Of a stretch of DNA of 38,885 nucleotides, positions 29,071 to 38,840 are shown one piece after another; within the stretch, counting starts at the first letter, position 1; each line of letters opens with the position of its first letter. The position numbers and the translations under genes were made by a program. A model generated the notes under the pieces. The model did not search any database and had not been told where the DNA came from. It was given only the letters and a program-made list of their open reading frames with translations. The stretch is from Teratosphaeria epicoccoides (Eukaryota; Ascomycota; Dothideomycetes; Mycosphaerellales; Teratosphaeriaceae): assembly GCA_021401465.1 (NCBI GenBank), contig JADDMT010000202.1, forward strand, positions 1 to 38,885, in the 5' to 3' direction.

Positions 29071-30567
29071 TTAGCGACTACTAGTTAGGGGCTTCCTGAC
29101 TAAACCTAAAGCAGGAGAGTCTTTCTTGTTACGGTCCGCTAGGGACTGCCTACCTACACGGGGTCTACTAAACACCCCGAAGCGACTATGAGTAACGGGG
29201 GTAGTAACGCCACAAAGAGAGGCCGGCATCTTCTTCTTTAGTAGGTTGCGAGGGAGCTCGTCTTCGGAGCCTATAGTAGCTAGAGAACTAGCGACACCCT
29301 TACTGCGCCTAGTCGCGACAACTACCTTATCCTTAGCATCAGAAGGCGAAGAGACTCAAGCGCGCTTGCGGCTGTCGCGCTCGGCCCTCGAGATCATCTT
29401 GCGCTTCTTGACACGAGTGTCGACTACATCATTAGACTCGGTGTCTCCCTTAGGCGTAACTAGTGCGGTGACACTATAGCGCGAAGGGATTACGTTAGGA
29501 CCGAAGGTATCCTAGACGTCGTCATCCTCCTTATCCTCAAAGATCTAGCCTAGAGGCTTGTGCCTTAGCGTCTTGACAGACGTAGTGCAGGTCGCAAGCG
29601 GGGAAGGCTCGGCTTCCTTGTCGCTAACCTCAATTTTGGCCCTAGCCCTCTTCTTCTTCTTAGACAGTAGCGTCGAGGCGGCGTAGGCGGCAGCGCTACA
29701 ATGTGTTAGCTATACGCACGCGACAGGATTCGAGTAAGTAACTTACGGCTTAGTCCTTAGGACCGGCTTAGAGGCAGGCTGTCTCTTAGTACGGCGCTAG
29801 GGCGTAGCCTTAGTAGCGGGAGCGGTGAATTGCTTGATAACCTTCTTGCGGATTATCCGCGTCTTAAAGTCATCGTTAATAGAGGCAAGGGCCCCGAGTT
29901 GCTAACGCTAACGGCTAGTCGGATATTTCTCGACGCTAACGTTAGCCTAGTAGAGAAAGTCAGCATTCATACTTAGAGGGTACCCGCACTATAAGCGTAC
30001 TATGGCGAAGGTCTCGACCCTAACAGTTAGTACCTTCAAGATCTTCTAGACTAAGTCTGCGATTAGACCTAGACAAACGTTTTCGCCTGTTAGCAGAGAG
30101 TCGAAGCGAACACTGCTATAAGAACGGTTAGTAGTCGCGGTAAAGCACGAGAGGGCGCCAAGCAGGTAGGCGAGTACCTCGCGGTACTTAGCCTGTAGCC
30201 TGTTCATAGTTAGAGTACCTTTAGCAATCCCCTCGTCGCGCGTACTCTAGAAGTCATCGATGTTACGGCAGAGCTAGTTGTACTCGCTGTATACCTCTTT
30301 AGGGAGGTCTTAGCATTTTTGATGCTTGCCATTACAGTTGACATAATTGCGGTAGACACTACCCTTATTAAACCCGCTGACGTAGATCTTAGCTACGCTT
30401 CGGTTAGTACTAGTCATGTATACCTCGCGGGTAGGGGACGCCTTACTAACACGCGGAGGAGAGATGTATGCAGCTTGGCTACTAAGGTTGTCGAGGCATT
30501 GTCGACATAAGCGACAATCGCAGGCAGAGCAAGTAGCGTCGAACTTAGTCTGCAGCATATAAGCCAT
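29071..30567 (-). pseudogene. Antisense cysteine-rich ORF of A-L
   Basis: 1497-nt minus-strand frame (498 codons plus stop), ATG at 30567 and TAA at 29071-29073, converging on gag-pol with 140 bases between their stops. The first 85 codons are open and contain CSACDCRLCRQC (about residues 14-25) and, near residues 72-85, YRNYVNCNGKHQKC. Taken with A-R this gives a CX2CX6C group (CVNCN.KHQKC). The middle is mixed and the last third is very basic (KKKKRARAE, VKKRKMISRAERDSRKR), suggesting nuclear or nucleic acid binding. Stops are TAG/TAA/TGA from Gln, Trp or Arg codons. I do not recognise a named family; see the A-R copy for motifs. Confidence 0.72.
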
Positions 30568-30582
30568 TATAGCTAAGACAGG

Positions 30583-30608
30583 TTAATTGATCTTGATTAA
30601 TTGATTAA
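30583..30608. promoter_or_regulatory. AT-rich repeat upstream of the antisense start
   Basis: TTAATTGATCTTGATTAATT followed by GATTAA, three copies of the TTAAT/ATTAA word in inverted and direct array, 16-41 bases before the antisense ATG. It is almost unchanged at 4353-4378 and 32028-32053. Could be a leader element or protein site; unproven. Confidence 0.35.
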
Positions 30609-30722
30609 AGAAGAAGGAGCTCTAGTATAGACCCGCAGACATAGCGAGGTACAAGCTAAGCGAAGTAGGAGCGGAGGTTAATGTTAGTGTCTTAGAACAG
30701 GAAAGTTTAGGAAGCGACGAGG

Positions 30723-30730
30723 TTTTTATA
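30723..30730 (-). promoter_or_regulatory. TATA box of antisense gene (A-L)
   Basis: Minus-strand TATAAAAA, 156-163 bases upstream of the ATG at 30567; conserved at 4493 and 31906. Confidence 0.6.
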
Positions 30731-30910
30731 CCCTCTGACAGCCCCCCTGTTACTTACTGCAACTGTTAAGCTAGTGACTCGAACTACATGCGCAGAGTAC
30801 CTGCCTTTAGTTAACTTACAAGGGGACCGAATAATGTAATAACGGATAACGCGGCTGTCACGCATATGCACTAACCGTACTCGTGCTAGCCTACTAGCAT
30901 AGAAATGTAG

Positions 30911-31270
30911 TGATATAGATGTATATGCTATATGATATGAAAATATCTCGTAGTGTGACAGAGTAATCCGACCTTTTAGTAGGTACAAGATAGCGCTGCT
31001 TTCTGCTTATCGCAGAGGTAGCGCTAAGGGTGCTTATAACCCCTGACGCTCCTTAATTAGGGAAAGCATGTCCGAGCCTAACCCCGCAGGGGTACCGTAG
31101 GGTCAGCGACGTAGGGGCGTCCTACGTTAACAACTGATCCTACTTAGACAACATACAAGCTAACGTATGTACGAAGGACCCCCTTGCTATATGTAGCAGG
31201 GTTACTACATGCTAAGGGCAGCCATTAGAACCCATGCGGTTCTAATGGCCCCCTAGTATTAACCGTATCA
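30911..31270 (-). repeat. Family A 3' LTR of A-R
   Basis: 360 bp, TGATATAG to CCGTATCA, followed on the inner side by the reverse polypurine tract CTGCCCCTCCTCCT. Confidence 0.92.
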
Positions 31271-31284
31271 CTGCCCCTCCTCCT
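31271..31284 (-). promoter_or_regulatory. Polypurine tract of A-R
   Basis: Minus-strand AGGAGGAGGGGCAG directly inside the 3' LTR, matching 5488-5501 exactly. Confidence 0.8.
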
Positions 31285-31905
31285 ATGAGGATGTCCCTAG
31301 CCTTACTAAGTAACGCACGCGGAATATATAGGGTACGGGATATAGCACACTTACACCGCGCAAGGGTAAATAGGTAGATAGCCTACGTAACATGTGTCAT
31401 GCGTACACCTTAACACCTTCGTAGCGAGTACAGGGCGGAGGCTGCTAACTCGGGCGGGTTTTAATCTGTCACATGTTAGGCGGCTTCGTAACACCTTCGC
31501 TTTACATGCAGATTAAGATATCAGGAAACTACAAGTACGTACTTTAGTCAATCCTTGAAATTATAGGGTAAGCATGCGTGCCGGCCTTGCCAAGTAGCTT
31601 GGCCGTCCCTATTTAGTCGTGACTGTAAAGAACGTGTCGCAGAACCTTAGGGTAGTAGGAAAGTGCGCGGACGCTCTACACGCGCCGCTCAAAACGGCAG
31701 GAGCGCGCTCCTAGCGCGGGCCTCGCTACATTTCCATGCTAGTAGGCTAGCACGAGTGCGGTTAGCGCACATGCGTGACAGCCGCGTTATCTGTTATTAC
31801 ATCATTCGGTCCCCTTGTAAGTTAACTAAAGGCAGGTACTCTGCGCATGTAGTTCGAGTCACTAGCTTAACAGTTGTAGTAGGTAACAGGGGGGCTGTTA
31901 GAGGG
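31285..31905. other. 3' non-coding region and upstream region of the antisense gene (A-R)
   Basis: About 620 bases between polypurine tract and antisense TATA box. No sense-strand frame is recognised. It includes the GGAGCGCGCTCC inverted repeat at about 31700-31711 and the insertion target CTACA/CCTCG at 31721-31730 used by A-R in A-L and by the solo LTR in A2. The short open stretch at 31663-31929 continues through the TATA box and is not thought to be a gene. Confidence 0.55.
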
Positions 31906-31913
31906 TATAAAAA
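31906..31913 (+). promoter_or_regulatory. TATA box of antisense gene (A-R)
   Basis: TATAAAAA in GAGGGTATAAAAACC, 156-163 bases before the ATG at 32069. The same box is kept in A-L and A2, all three on the strand antisense to gag-pol. Confidence 0.6.
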
Positions 31914-32068
31914 CCTTGTCACTTCCTAAACTTTCCTGTTCTAAGACACTAACATCGACCTCTACTCCCTCTTCGCTTAGCTTGCGCCTTGCCGTGTCTG
32001 CGGGTCTGTACTAGAGCTCCTTCTTCTTTAATCAATTAATCAAGATCAATTAACCTGTCTTAGCTATA

Positions 32069-33565
32069 ATGGCTCATGTGCTACAGACTAAGTTTGACGC
32101 TACTCGCTCTGCCCGCGATCGTCGCTCGTGTCGACGATGCCTTGACAACCTTAGTAGCTAAGCTGCACATATCTCTCCTCCGCGTGTTAGTAAGGTGTCC
32201 CCTACCCGCGAGGTATGCGTGACTAGTACTAACTGAAGCTTAGCCGAGATCTGCGTTAGCGGGTTTAATAAGGGCAGTGTCTACTGTAATTGTGTTAACT
32301 ATAATAGCAAGCATCAAAAATGCCAAGACCTCCCTAAAGAGGTGTATGGCGAGTACAACTAGCTCTGCTATAACATCGATGACTTCTAGAGTACGCGTAA
32401 CAAGGGGATTGCCGAAGGTACTCCGACTATGAACAGGCTACAGGCTAAGTACTACGAGGCACTCGCCTACCTGCTTAGCGCCCTCTCGTGCTTTACCGCG
32501 ACTGCTAACTGTTCTCACGGCAGTGTTCGCTTCGACTCTCTGCTAACAGGCGAAAACGTTTGTCTAGGTCTAATCGCAGACTTAGTCTAGAAGATCTTGA
32601 AGGTGCTAACCGTTAGGGTCGAGACCTTCGCCATAGTATGCTTATAGTGTAGGTACCCTCTAAGTATGAATGCTGACTTTCTCCGCTAGGCTAATGTTAG
32701 CGTCGAGAAATATCCGACTAGCTGTTAGCGTCAGCAACTCGGGGCCCATGCCTCTATTAACGATGACTTTAAGACACAGATGATCCGCAAGAAGGTCATC
32801 AAGCAATTCACCGCTCCTGCTGCTAAGGCTACGCCCTAGCGCCGTACCGAGAGACAGCCTGCCTCTAAGCTAGTCCCGAGGACTAAGCCGTAAGTTACTT
32901 ACTCCAATCCTGTCGCGTGCGTATAGCTAACACATTGTAGCGCCGCTGCCTACGCCGCCTTGACGCTACTGTCTAAGAAGAAGAAGAGGGCCAGGGCCGA
33001 AATTGAGGTTAGGGACAAGGAAGCCGAGCCTTCCCTGCTTGCGACCTACACTACGTCTGTCAAGACGCTAAGGCACAAGCCTCTAGGCCAGATCTTTAAG
33101 GATGAGGAGGATGACGACGTCTAGGATACCTTCGGTCCTAACGTAATCCCTTCGCGCTATAGTGTTACTATACTAGTTACGCCTAAGGGAGACACTAAGT
33201 CTAATGATGTAGTCGACACTCGTGTTAAGAAGCGTAAGATGATCTCGAGGGCCGAGCGCGATAGCCGCAAGCGCGCTTGAGTCTCTTCGCCTTCTGATGC
33301 TAAGGATGAGGTAGTCGTCGCGACTAGGCGCGGTAAGGGTGTTACTAGTTCTCTAGCTACTATAGGCTCCGAAGACAAGCTCCCTCGCAACCTACTAAAG
33401 AAGAAGATGCCGGCCTCTCTTCGTGGCGTTGCTACCCCCGTTACTTATAGTCGCTTCGGGGTGTTTAGTAGACCCCGTGCAGGTAGGTAGTCCCTAGCGG
33501 ACTGTAACAAGAAAGACTCTCCTGCTTCGGGTTTAGTCAGGAAGCCCCTGACTAGTAGTCGCTAA
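32069..33565 (+). pseudogene. Antisense cysteine-rich ORF of A-R
   Basis: ATG 32069 to TAA 33563-33565, 498 codons, same length as the A-L copy and without frameshift, with about 12 in-frame stops of RIP type. N-terminus KFDATRSARDRRSCRRCLDN gives CX2C. Residues 65-85 read GFNKGSVYCNCVNYNSKHQK then C; together with A-L the group is CX2CX6C. Around residues 110-230 there are hydrophobic helices (EALAYLLSALSCFTATA, GLIADLV*KILKVL). From about residue 245 the protein is strongly basic and low in structure, with KVIKQFTAPAAKATP, KKKKRARAE, DEEDDD and KKRKMISRAERDSRKR. It sits between pol and the 3' LTR in antisense, with its own TATA box. Function unknown; a DNA- or RNA-binding accessory protein is inference. 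Confidence 0.72.
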
Positions 33566-33705
33566 GCATTAGCTACGAAGCTAATCCGAGCATGTCTCTT
33601 GTTCTTCTTGGGTTTATTCTAGGTGTGCCTTTAGGCATCAATGATGTATGAGTAGGGCGTTTGCTTCTTGTTGTTACTTCGCGCGTCATGCGCTACATAC
33701 ACATG
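33566..33705. other. 140-bp intergenic gap between converging genes (A-R)
   Basis: Separates the stops of the antisense ORF and gag-pol; matched by 28931-29070 in A-L. No coding or hairpin terminator structure is seen. Confidence 0.5.
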
Positions 33706-36700
33706 TTAAGAATCCTGCTCTAGAACCCTTATCTTCCTACGAATCGACCTTCTTAAGCCCTACTTACGCCTCCTCCGCTCTTCGAATTCACGAATAGCTT
33801 CTAGAGCGTTCTTGTAGTCTTTAGCCGGAACCCATTGTATGTACTTAGGTAGGTATCCTTTCTACTTCACTAGATAGTACGTTGCGCCCTTACGCCGCAT
33901 ACTATCCTTAATACCCTCGACTTCCTACTCTTCGTTCTCTTCTGCTACTAGCATTAGGTCCGCGGGCTCTTCGCCCTTACGCTGTACCTATGGTTCGAGT
34001 AGAGATACGTAGAAGATGTCATGCACATGATATGACGATAGCAAAGATAGCTAGTACGCCTGCGAGCCTATCGCGTCGCGTATCCGGAAGGGTCCGACGA
34101 ACCTTGGCGTCATCTTCTTACTTAGAAGTTTTAGCTTGAGATTCTTCGTTAATAGTAACACCTTTGTACTAACTGCATACTACATCGGTTTAGCACGGGC
34201 GTTATTATGTTTAATCTAGGATTCTGAGGCCTTTTTCTAGTGTTCTATTAGCACTAAATGTACCTCGCGTATACGCCGCGCTGATTCCATAGCGGCTAGC
34301 ACCCTCTCCTCAGAAGACTCGTCCTAAGGCAGTTCTAGGTGTATTTCCGGATTAAAGCCATAAAGAATCTGAAATGGCGACATGCGCATAGTAGCATGCA
34401 CGCTGTTATTAACTGCAAATTCCGCCATAGGAATTACGTTAGCCTAGGCATCCTAGTTCTTAGCGTAGTAGCACTAAAGGTACTATTTAAGAGTCTAGTT
34501 CATACGTTTAGTCTGACTATTAGTCTGTAGATAGAATGCTGTACTTAGGTAGTACTTAACACGCGCCTCAAACACAAATTCTTGCTAGTATTCACTAGTA
34601 AAGACAGAACCTCGATCTAATAGGATACTTCGGGGGACACTAAAGCGCTATATAACTTCGTCGCGAAGTAGCCGCGCAAGCTTGCCGCTTGTGCACCTTT
34701 TCGTACATAGGATGAAGACATTTATCTTCGAGTATTAGTCGACTACTACAAGGACAGCATTAACCACATCGCCTTTCTACTTTGCTAGCAGCAAATCAGT
34801 AATGAAATCCATGGCTAAGTCTTGCCATAGTCTCTCTAGTAGTAGGAGCACCTAAGCATCGCCATAGGGGCGATAGCGCCAAGATTTGCTAATCTGGCAC
34901 GTCTAGCAGGATTTGACATAGTTAGAGACATCCTGTTCTAGCGTAGGCTACTAGTATTTGCGTCCGAGAAGTGCGTTCGTTTTCTCTACGCCAAAATAGC
35001 CCGCGAGTTTATCGTCATGATAAATACAGAGGAGCTGCGAATAGAGTACGTAGTTAGCGGGTACGTAGAGCCTATTGTCAAAGTACTACAAGTTGCCTGA
35101 CTTGGTCTAGTACTTCGGACTGCCTGCGGTATTCTGGAGGGCTACACCCTCATTAATCAACTCCGGTTCTCGCTCTTGCAATCGCTGAATAAGTCTCGAG
35201 ACTTCTTTAAAGGGTTCTTTAGACATCGCATGCTTACCGCATATAAGCTAGTTAACTACCGCACGGATCGAGCTAGACATAGTCGCTATAGCTGCTAGAT
35301 AGGGGGGTTCGTTACTAGCGGAGGCCGTAAGGCCCCATTAGACCTGCAGTCGACCTACAAGAGGAGCTAACGACAGATCGCCGCCCTAAACTACAAGCTT
35401 CGTTTGTAGCGTAGGGAGAAGCTGTTAGTTACCCTCTTCCCTAGTGTTGTAGTCCGGTTGTTGCGAAGGACTGTCAGCTAGATTCGTCTTTCTAGAACGA
35501 TGCTAGATAACGAAGTCAAAGCTAGCAAGGAAAGTCGCCTACCTTGCTTGCTGACTACTTAGCTGCTTTACGCCTATGAAGCCGCGAAGGTTGTTATAGT
35601 TAGTAAGTACCTTAATAGGGTGCGCTACGCCTTTAAGGTAGTGTCGGTACTCCTTGAAGCTGTCAACAATAGCCAAAAGTTCTTAGTCGTGAGTCTTATA
35701 GTTAAGCTTAGCGCCCTGCATCTTCCGCGACTAGAAGGCAATCAGGTACTATCATGTACTACCTTCGTGCGACTAGAGCTGCGATATAATTGCGGCTATT
35801 GCGAATTTTGAAGCATCGGTCTCTATCCAGATCTTCGTAGCAGGGTCAAAGTGCCGAAGTATAGGCGCAGTTTAAAAAGCTGCTTTAAGTTTAGAGAAGG
35901 CCTTGCTCTAAGCCTCCTCCTAAGGCACTTTCCCTGGCTTTTTTCCTCGAACCGCGCCCTTTGCGAGGGCCGTGAGAGGAGCCACGATCTTCGAGTAAGA
36001 TCGTATGAATCTGCGATAGAAGTTAGTAAATCCTAGGAACACCTGTACTTCTTAGAGGGTAGTTAGCTACAGCTACTCCGCGATTGCGGACACCCTTTAG
36101 TTATCCATGATGACTCCTTCTGTAGAGACGATGTATCCGAGAAACTTAATCCTATCCGTCAGGAATAAGCACTTCTTTAGGTTCGCGTATAGAGCGAACT
36201 TGCGGAGCCGTTCGAGTACTATACTTAGATGCCGAATATGCTCCTCCTTCGAGTCAGAATAGACTAGTATATCGTCTAAATATACTACGTAGCAGGTGTT
36301 AACGAGGCCGGCTAGGGCCCGGTTAATATACGCTTAGAACGTTGCTAGTGCGTTAGTCAAGCCAAACGGCATCACTGTATACTTAAAGTGTCTATACCGC
36401 GTTCGGAATGTAGTCTTCTACTCGTCGCCCTTTCGGATCGGTATCTAGTAGTAGGCGTCCTTTAAGTCGATAGACGAGAAGATGGCAGCGCGACTAAGGC
36501 GGTCAAGCGTCTCGCTAATAAGTAGTAGGGGGCAGCGGTTCTTCTAGGTTACCGCGTTAAGGCCCCTATAGTTAAAGTATAGGCAGAGTATGTTGTCCTT
36601 CTTCGGGACGAACATAACTAACGCTCTAGCCTCGCTGTCGCTTTGTCGGATCCACGCGTTCCTTTACGCCTTGTAGAGATAGTCTCGAAGTGTTTCGAGC

Positions 36701-38350
36701 TACGATTCCGACATAGGGTACAGAGGTCAATACAGAGGGTTGTAGCCCTCCTTAAGGTTAATCGCATGTTCCGCGTCTAGGGCCCGGGCATAGGCTACAG
36801 CCTCTGCGTCGAAAATATCGGCGTATTCCTCTAACTTAGGCAGAAGGGTAACGTCCTCCTTGACGTTCCGTATGCGGACCGCATAAACGCATTAGACCTT
36901 CTTCATGTCCCTGTAGAAGCTGCGTGCGTCACGTATCTGCACTACAGGAACTTCGCCTATAGAGCCGTAGAACTAGTTGTTAGTAGCTCTATTAACAACG
37001 ACTCCCTGCTTGTAGCGCTAAGGGCGGCCGAGTAGGAGCTCCTTATTAGGAACGTCTTTGGCGTAGAAGACTTCGTTAGTCTCGCGCACTTCTCCTAAGG
37101 AGTCCGCGAGTTAGAGGCGCACGTTGTACGCGCCTCGAGCCGCTGCGCCTTCGCCCTAAAAGGAATTCATAGTAGGCAGCAGGGCTCCTAGGATCGGCTT
37201 TAAATCGAGCTGTATAATTACCCTCTAGGGTATCACGTTAACCTCCGCAAGGTCATCTAACATACAGTCTACTAGCTCGAGCGAGCCGTTAACTCGGACC
37301 GCACTAGATAGGCGCTAGGCAGGCCACGAGTCTACACTATTAGTAACAGACAGCTTAGATACCCGCGGTAGCTATTCGGTTATCTTAGGCTTGTCCTTCT
37401 TTCGCCTCCCCTCTAGGGAGGTTTCGGACACCTTGCTTACCTTCTTCCTATCACTTCGTTTAGGACAGCGAGCCGCCTAGTAGTCCCTCGCTCTACAGAT
37501 GTAGCAGCTACTCGGAGGCTTCTCGCTACTGTCTTTTGGCTCGGAGGGCTTGCTCCTCCGGAATGAACTACCGCGTTAGACGTAGCCCCTAGGGCGCTTG
37601 TAATAGCGGCCCTTTAGTAGGTTCTCGGGGCTTAGACGCTTATTGTCCTTACCGCCCGATTTTCCATTTCGCTTCAAGGTGATTTCCATACGTGTCGCAA
37701 GGGACACGAGGTCTTGCCGAGTCGTTAGAAGTTCATGAAAAGTCATGATTATGTTCCGAAGATTGTCTTCAAGTTTAACGAGTAAGTGCCGCATGCGTTA
37801 CGTCTCGGTATAGGGTAGCATCTGTCTCTCGAGCGTGGCGAGATAGGTTGCAAAGCTAGAGGTTGTTTGTCCCTTCCCCTGCTTGGCCTTCTTGTACTCG
37901 ACAGACACGGTAAGGGCGCGATTCCCCGGATCCTTGACCTAGTCGACACAGAACTAGCGAAAGTCTGCCTATGTATATGTTCTGTCATAGACTTGCATAA
38001 GGTTATACCGCTCATGCTAATTGTTGCAAGGTTCCTTATCCTCTTCGAGCTACATCACACTAAAGGCGACTCGTTTGCCCTCTGTAGAATATCCGCGTAG
38101 GTTAAGCATGAAAACTGCCTTACACGCCTGCAAGAAAGTTCGCGCCTCCTTCAAGGTGTCTCCCTTAAATGGCTTCAGGTTGCGTGCGTTACGACTACCT
38201 CCTAGTTAGCCTACTATGGCCCTGAATTCAGGCACTAGGTTCGCGGGCACATGCAGAGGGTCTGCGCCTCCTAGTAAGTTGTCTTCGCGGGTCCCTAGCG
38301 TGAAATCTCGCTAGATTTCTTCGTCCGCTAGTTCGTTAGTACTACTCATA
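33706..38350 (-). pseudogene. gag-pol: gag-pol of A-R, RIP-inactivated, first 107 codons missing
   Basis: Minus-strand frame that pairs codon for codon with A-L residues 108-1654, ending with TAA (plus strand TTA, 33706-33708). Gag open stretch at 37576-37794; knuckle near 37485-37510 with the last Cys kept (AARC) but His still Tyr; protease MLDDLAEV near 37240-37265, which unlike A-L keeps GAC after the catalytic Asp; YLDD near 36279-36285; RNase H TDAS kept near 35810-35820; DD35E integrase near 34500-34820; chromodomain near 33840-33900. It carries fewer replaced catalytic residues than A-L but is still broken by many TAG codons. Gag is cut at 38350 by B-R. Confidence 0.9.
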
Positions 38351-38840
38351 TGTCATAAGGGTAGGTGCCGATAGCAGGAAGGTAACTAGGTGTTAGACTC
38401 GGGAGCTGTGAAGAATATCGACAATAGCAGTTGACCTTGTAACTGACTCTCCTCTAAGCAAGAGAGGATTGAATTAAGATTAAGCACGAAGCTCCTAACT
38501 ACCTGTCCTAAAGCCATCCCTATATACTAGAGAGCGACAGAGCAGCTCTGTTAGATCTGTCGACAGACCCGACAGATCCGTGTCTGTAGATCTGTAGACT
38601 AACCCCACAGATCTAAGGGTCTGTCATCACGTGACAGATCCCTTCTTCCTTGTAGGCCCATGGATCTGTAGACTAACCCTACAGATCCGGGGATCTGTCC
38701 TCATGTAACAGATCCTTTCTTCTATGACTATGCCTATAACTCATAGTACTCCCATGACAGTACTATGACTCATAGCACTTAGGACCTACATGATCCTGTA
38801 TCCTATAGTACTCCGGACAGTACTCCTAACACTCATGACA
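38351..38840 (-). repeat. Family B 3' LTR of B-R, 490 bp
   Basis: TGTCATAAGGG to CACTCATGACA. It is about 50 bases longer than the B1 LTR, because the segment around AGTACT...GACAGTACT (38745-38835) is duplicated with change. Contains the GATCTGT-rich middle. Confidence 0.85.

Larger units (their letters stand above)
23557..30910 (+). mobile_element. Chromovirus A-L (family A), forward, 3' end displaced by A-R
   Basis: 5' LTR 23557-23916, gag-pol 23966-28930, antisense ORF 29071-30567. It stops at 30910 (TGTAG), where A-R is inserted in opposite orientation about 455 bases before the A-L polypurine tract would occur. Its missing 3' end is expected right of the window. Adding the 455-bp tail and LTR seen in A-R gives an inferred full length of about 8.2 kb. 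Confidence 0.9.
24286..30910 (+). repeat. Left arm of a 6.6-kb inverted repeat
   Basis: Pairs with 31726-38350 on the opposite strand. Both arms are exactly 6625 bp, so no net indel separates them. The differences I see are C/T and G/A transitions. The cause is the A-R insertion into A-L. Confidence 0.9.
30911..38350 (-). mobile_element. Chromovirus A-R (family A), reversed, 5' end displaced by B-R
   Basis: 3' LTR 30911-31270, polypurine tract 31271-31284, antisense ORF 32069-33565, gag-pol 33706-38350. The 5' LTR and first 107 Gag codons are absent because B-R is inserted at 38351. TGTAG (30906-30910) is its left target-duplication half. It is inserted in reverse into A-L, and the uninterrupted site is read inside A-R itself at 31721-31730. 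Confidence 0.9.
31726..38350 (-). repeat. Right arm of the 6.6-kb inverted repeat
   Basis: Reverse complement partner of 24286-30910, 6625 bp, so position x in one arm pairs with 62636 minus x in the other. The centre, 30911-31725, is 815 bp (LTR plus 3' tail of A-R). Confidence 0.9.

Noticed and set aside
31663..31929. 88-codon ORF (also 30707-30988 on the other strand) as a gene
   Set aside because: It runs through the antisense-gene TATA box and upstream region, is interrupted in the A2 copy by an LTR, and has no recognisable motif.
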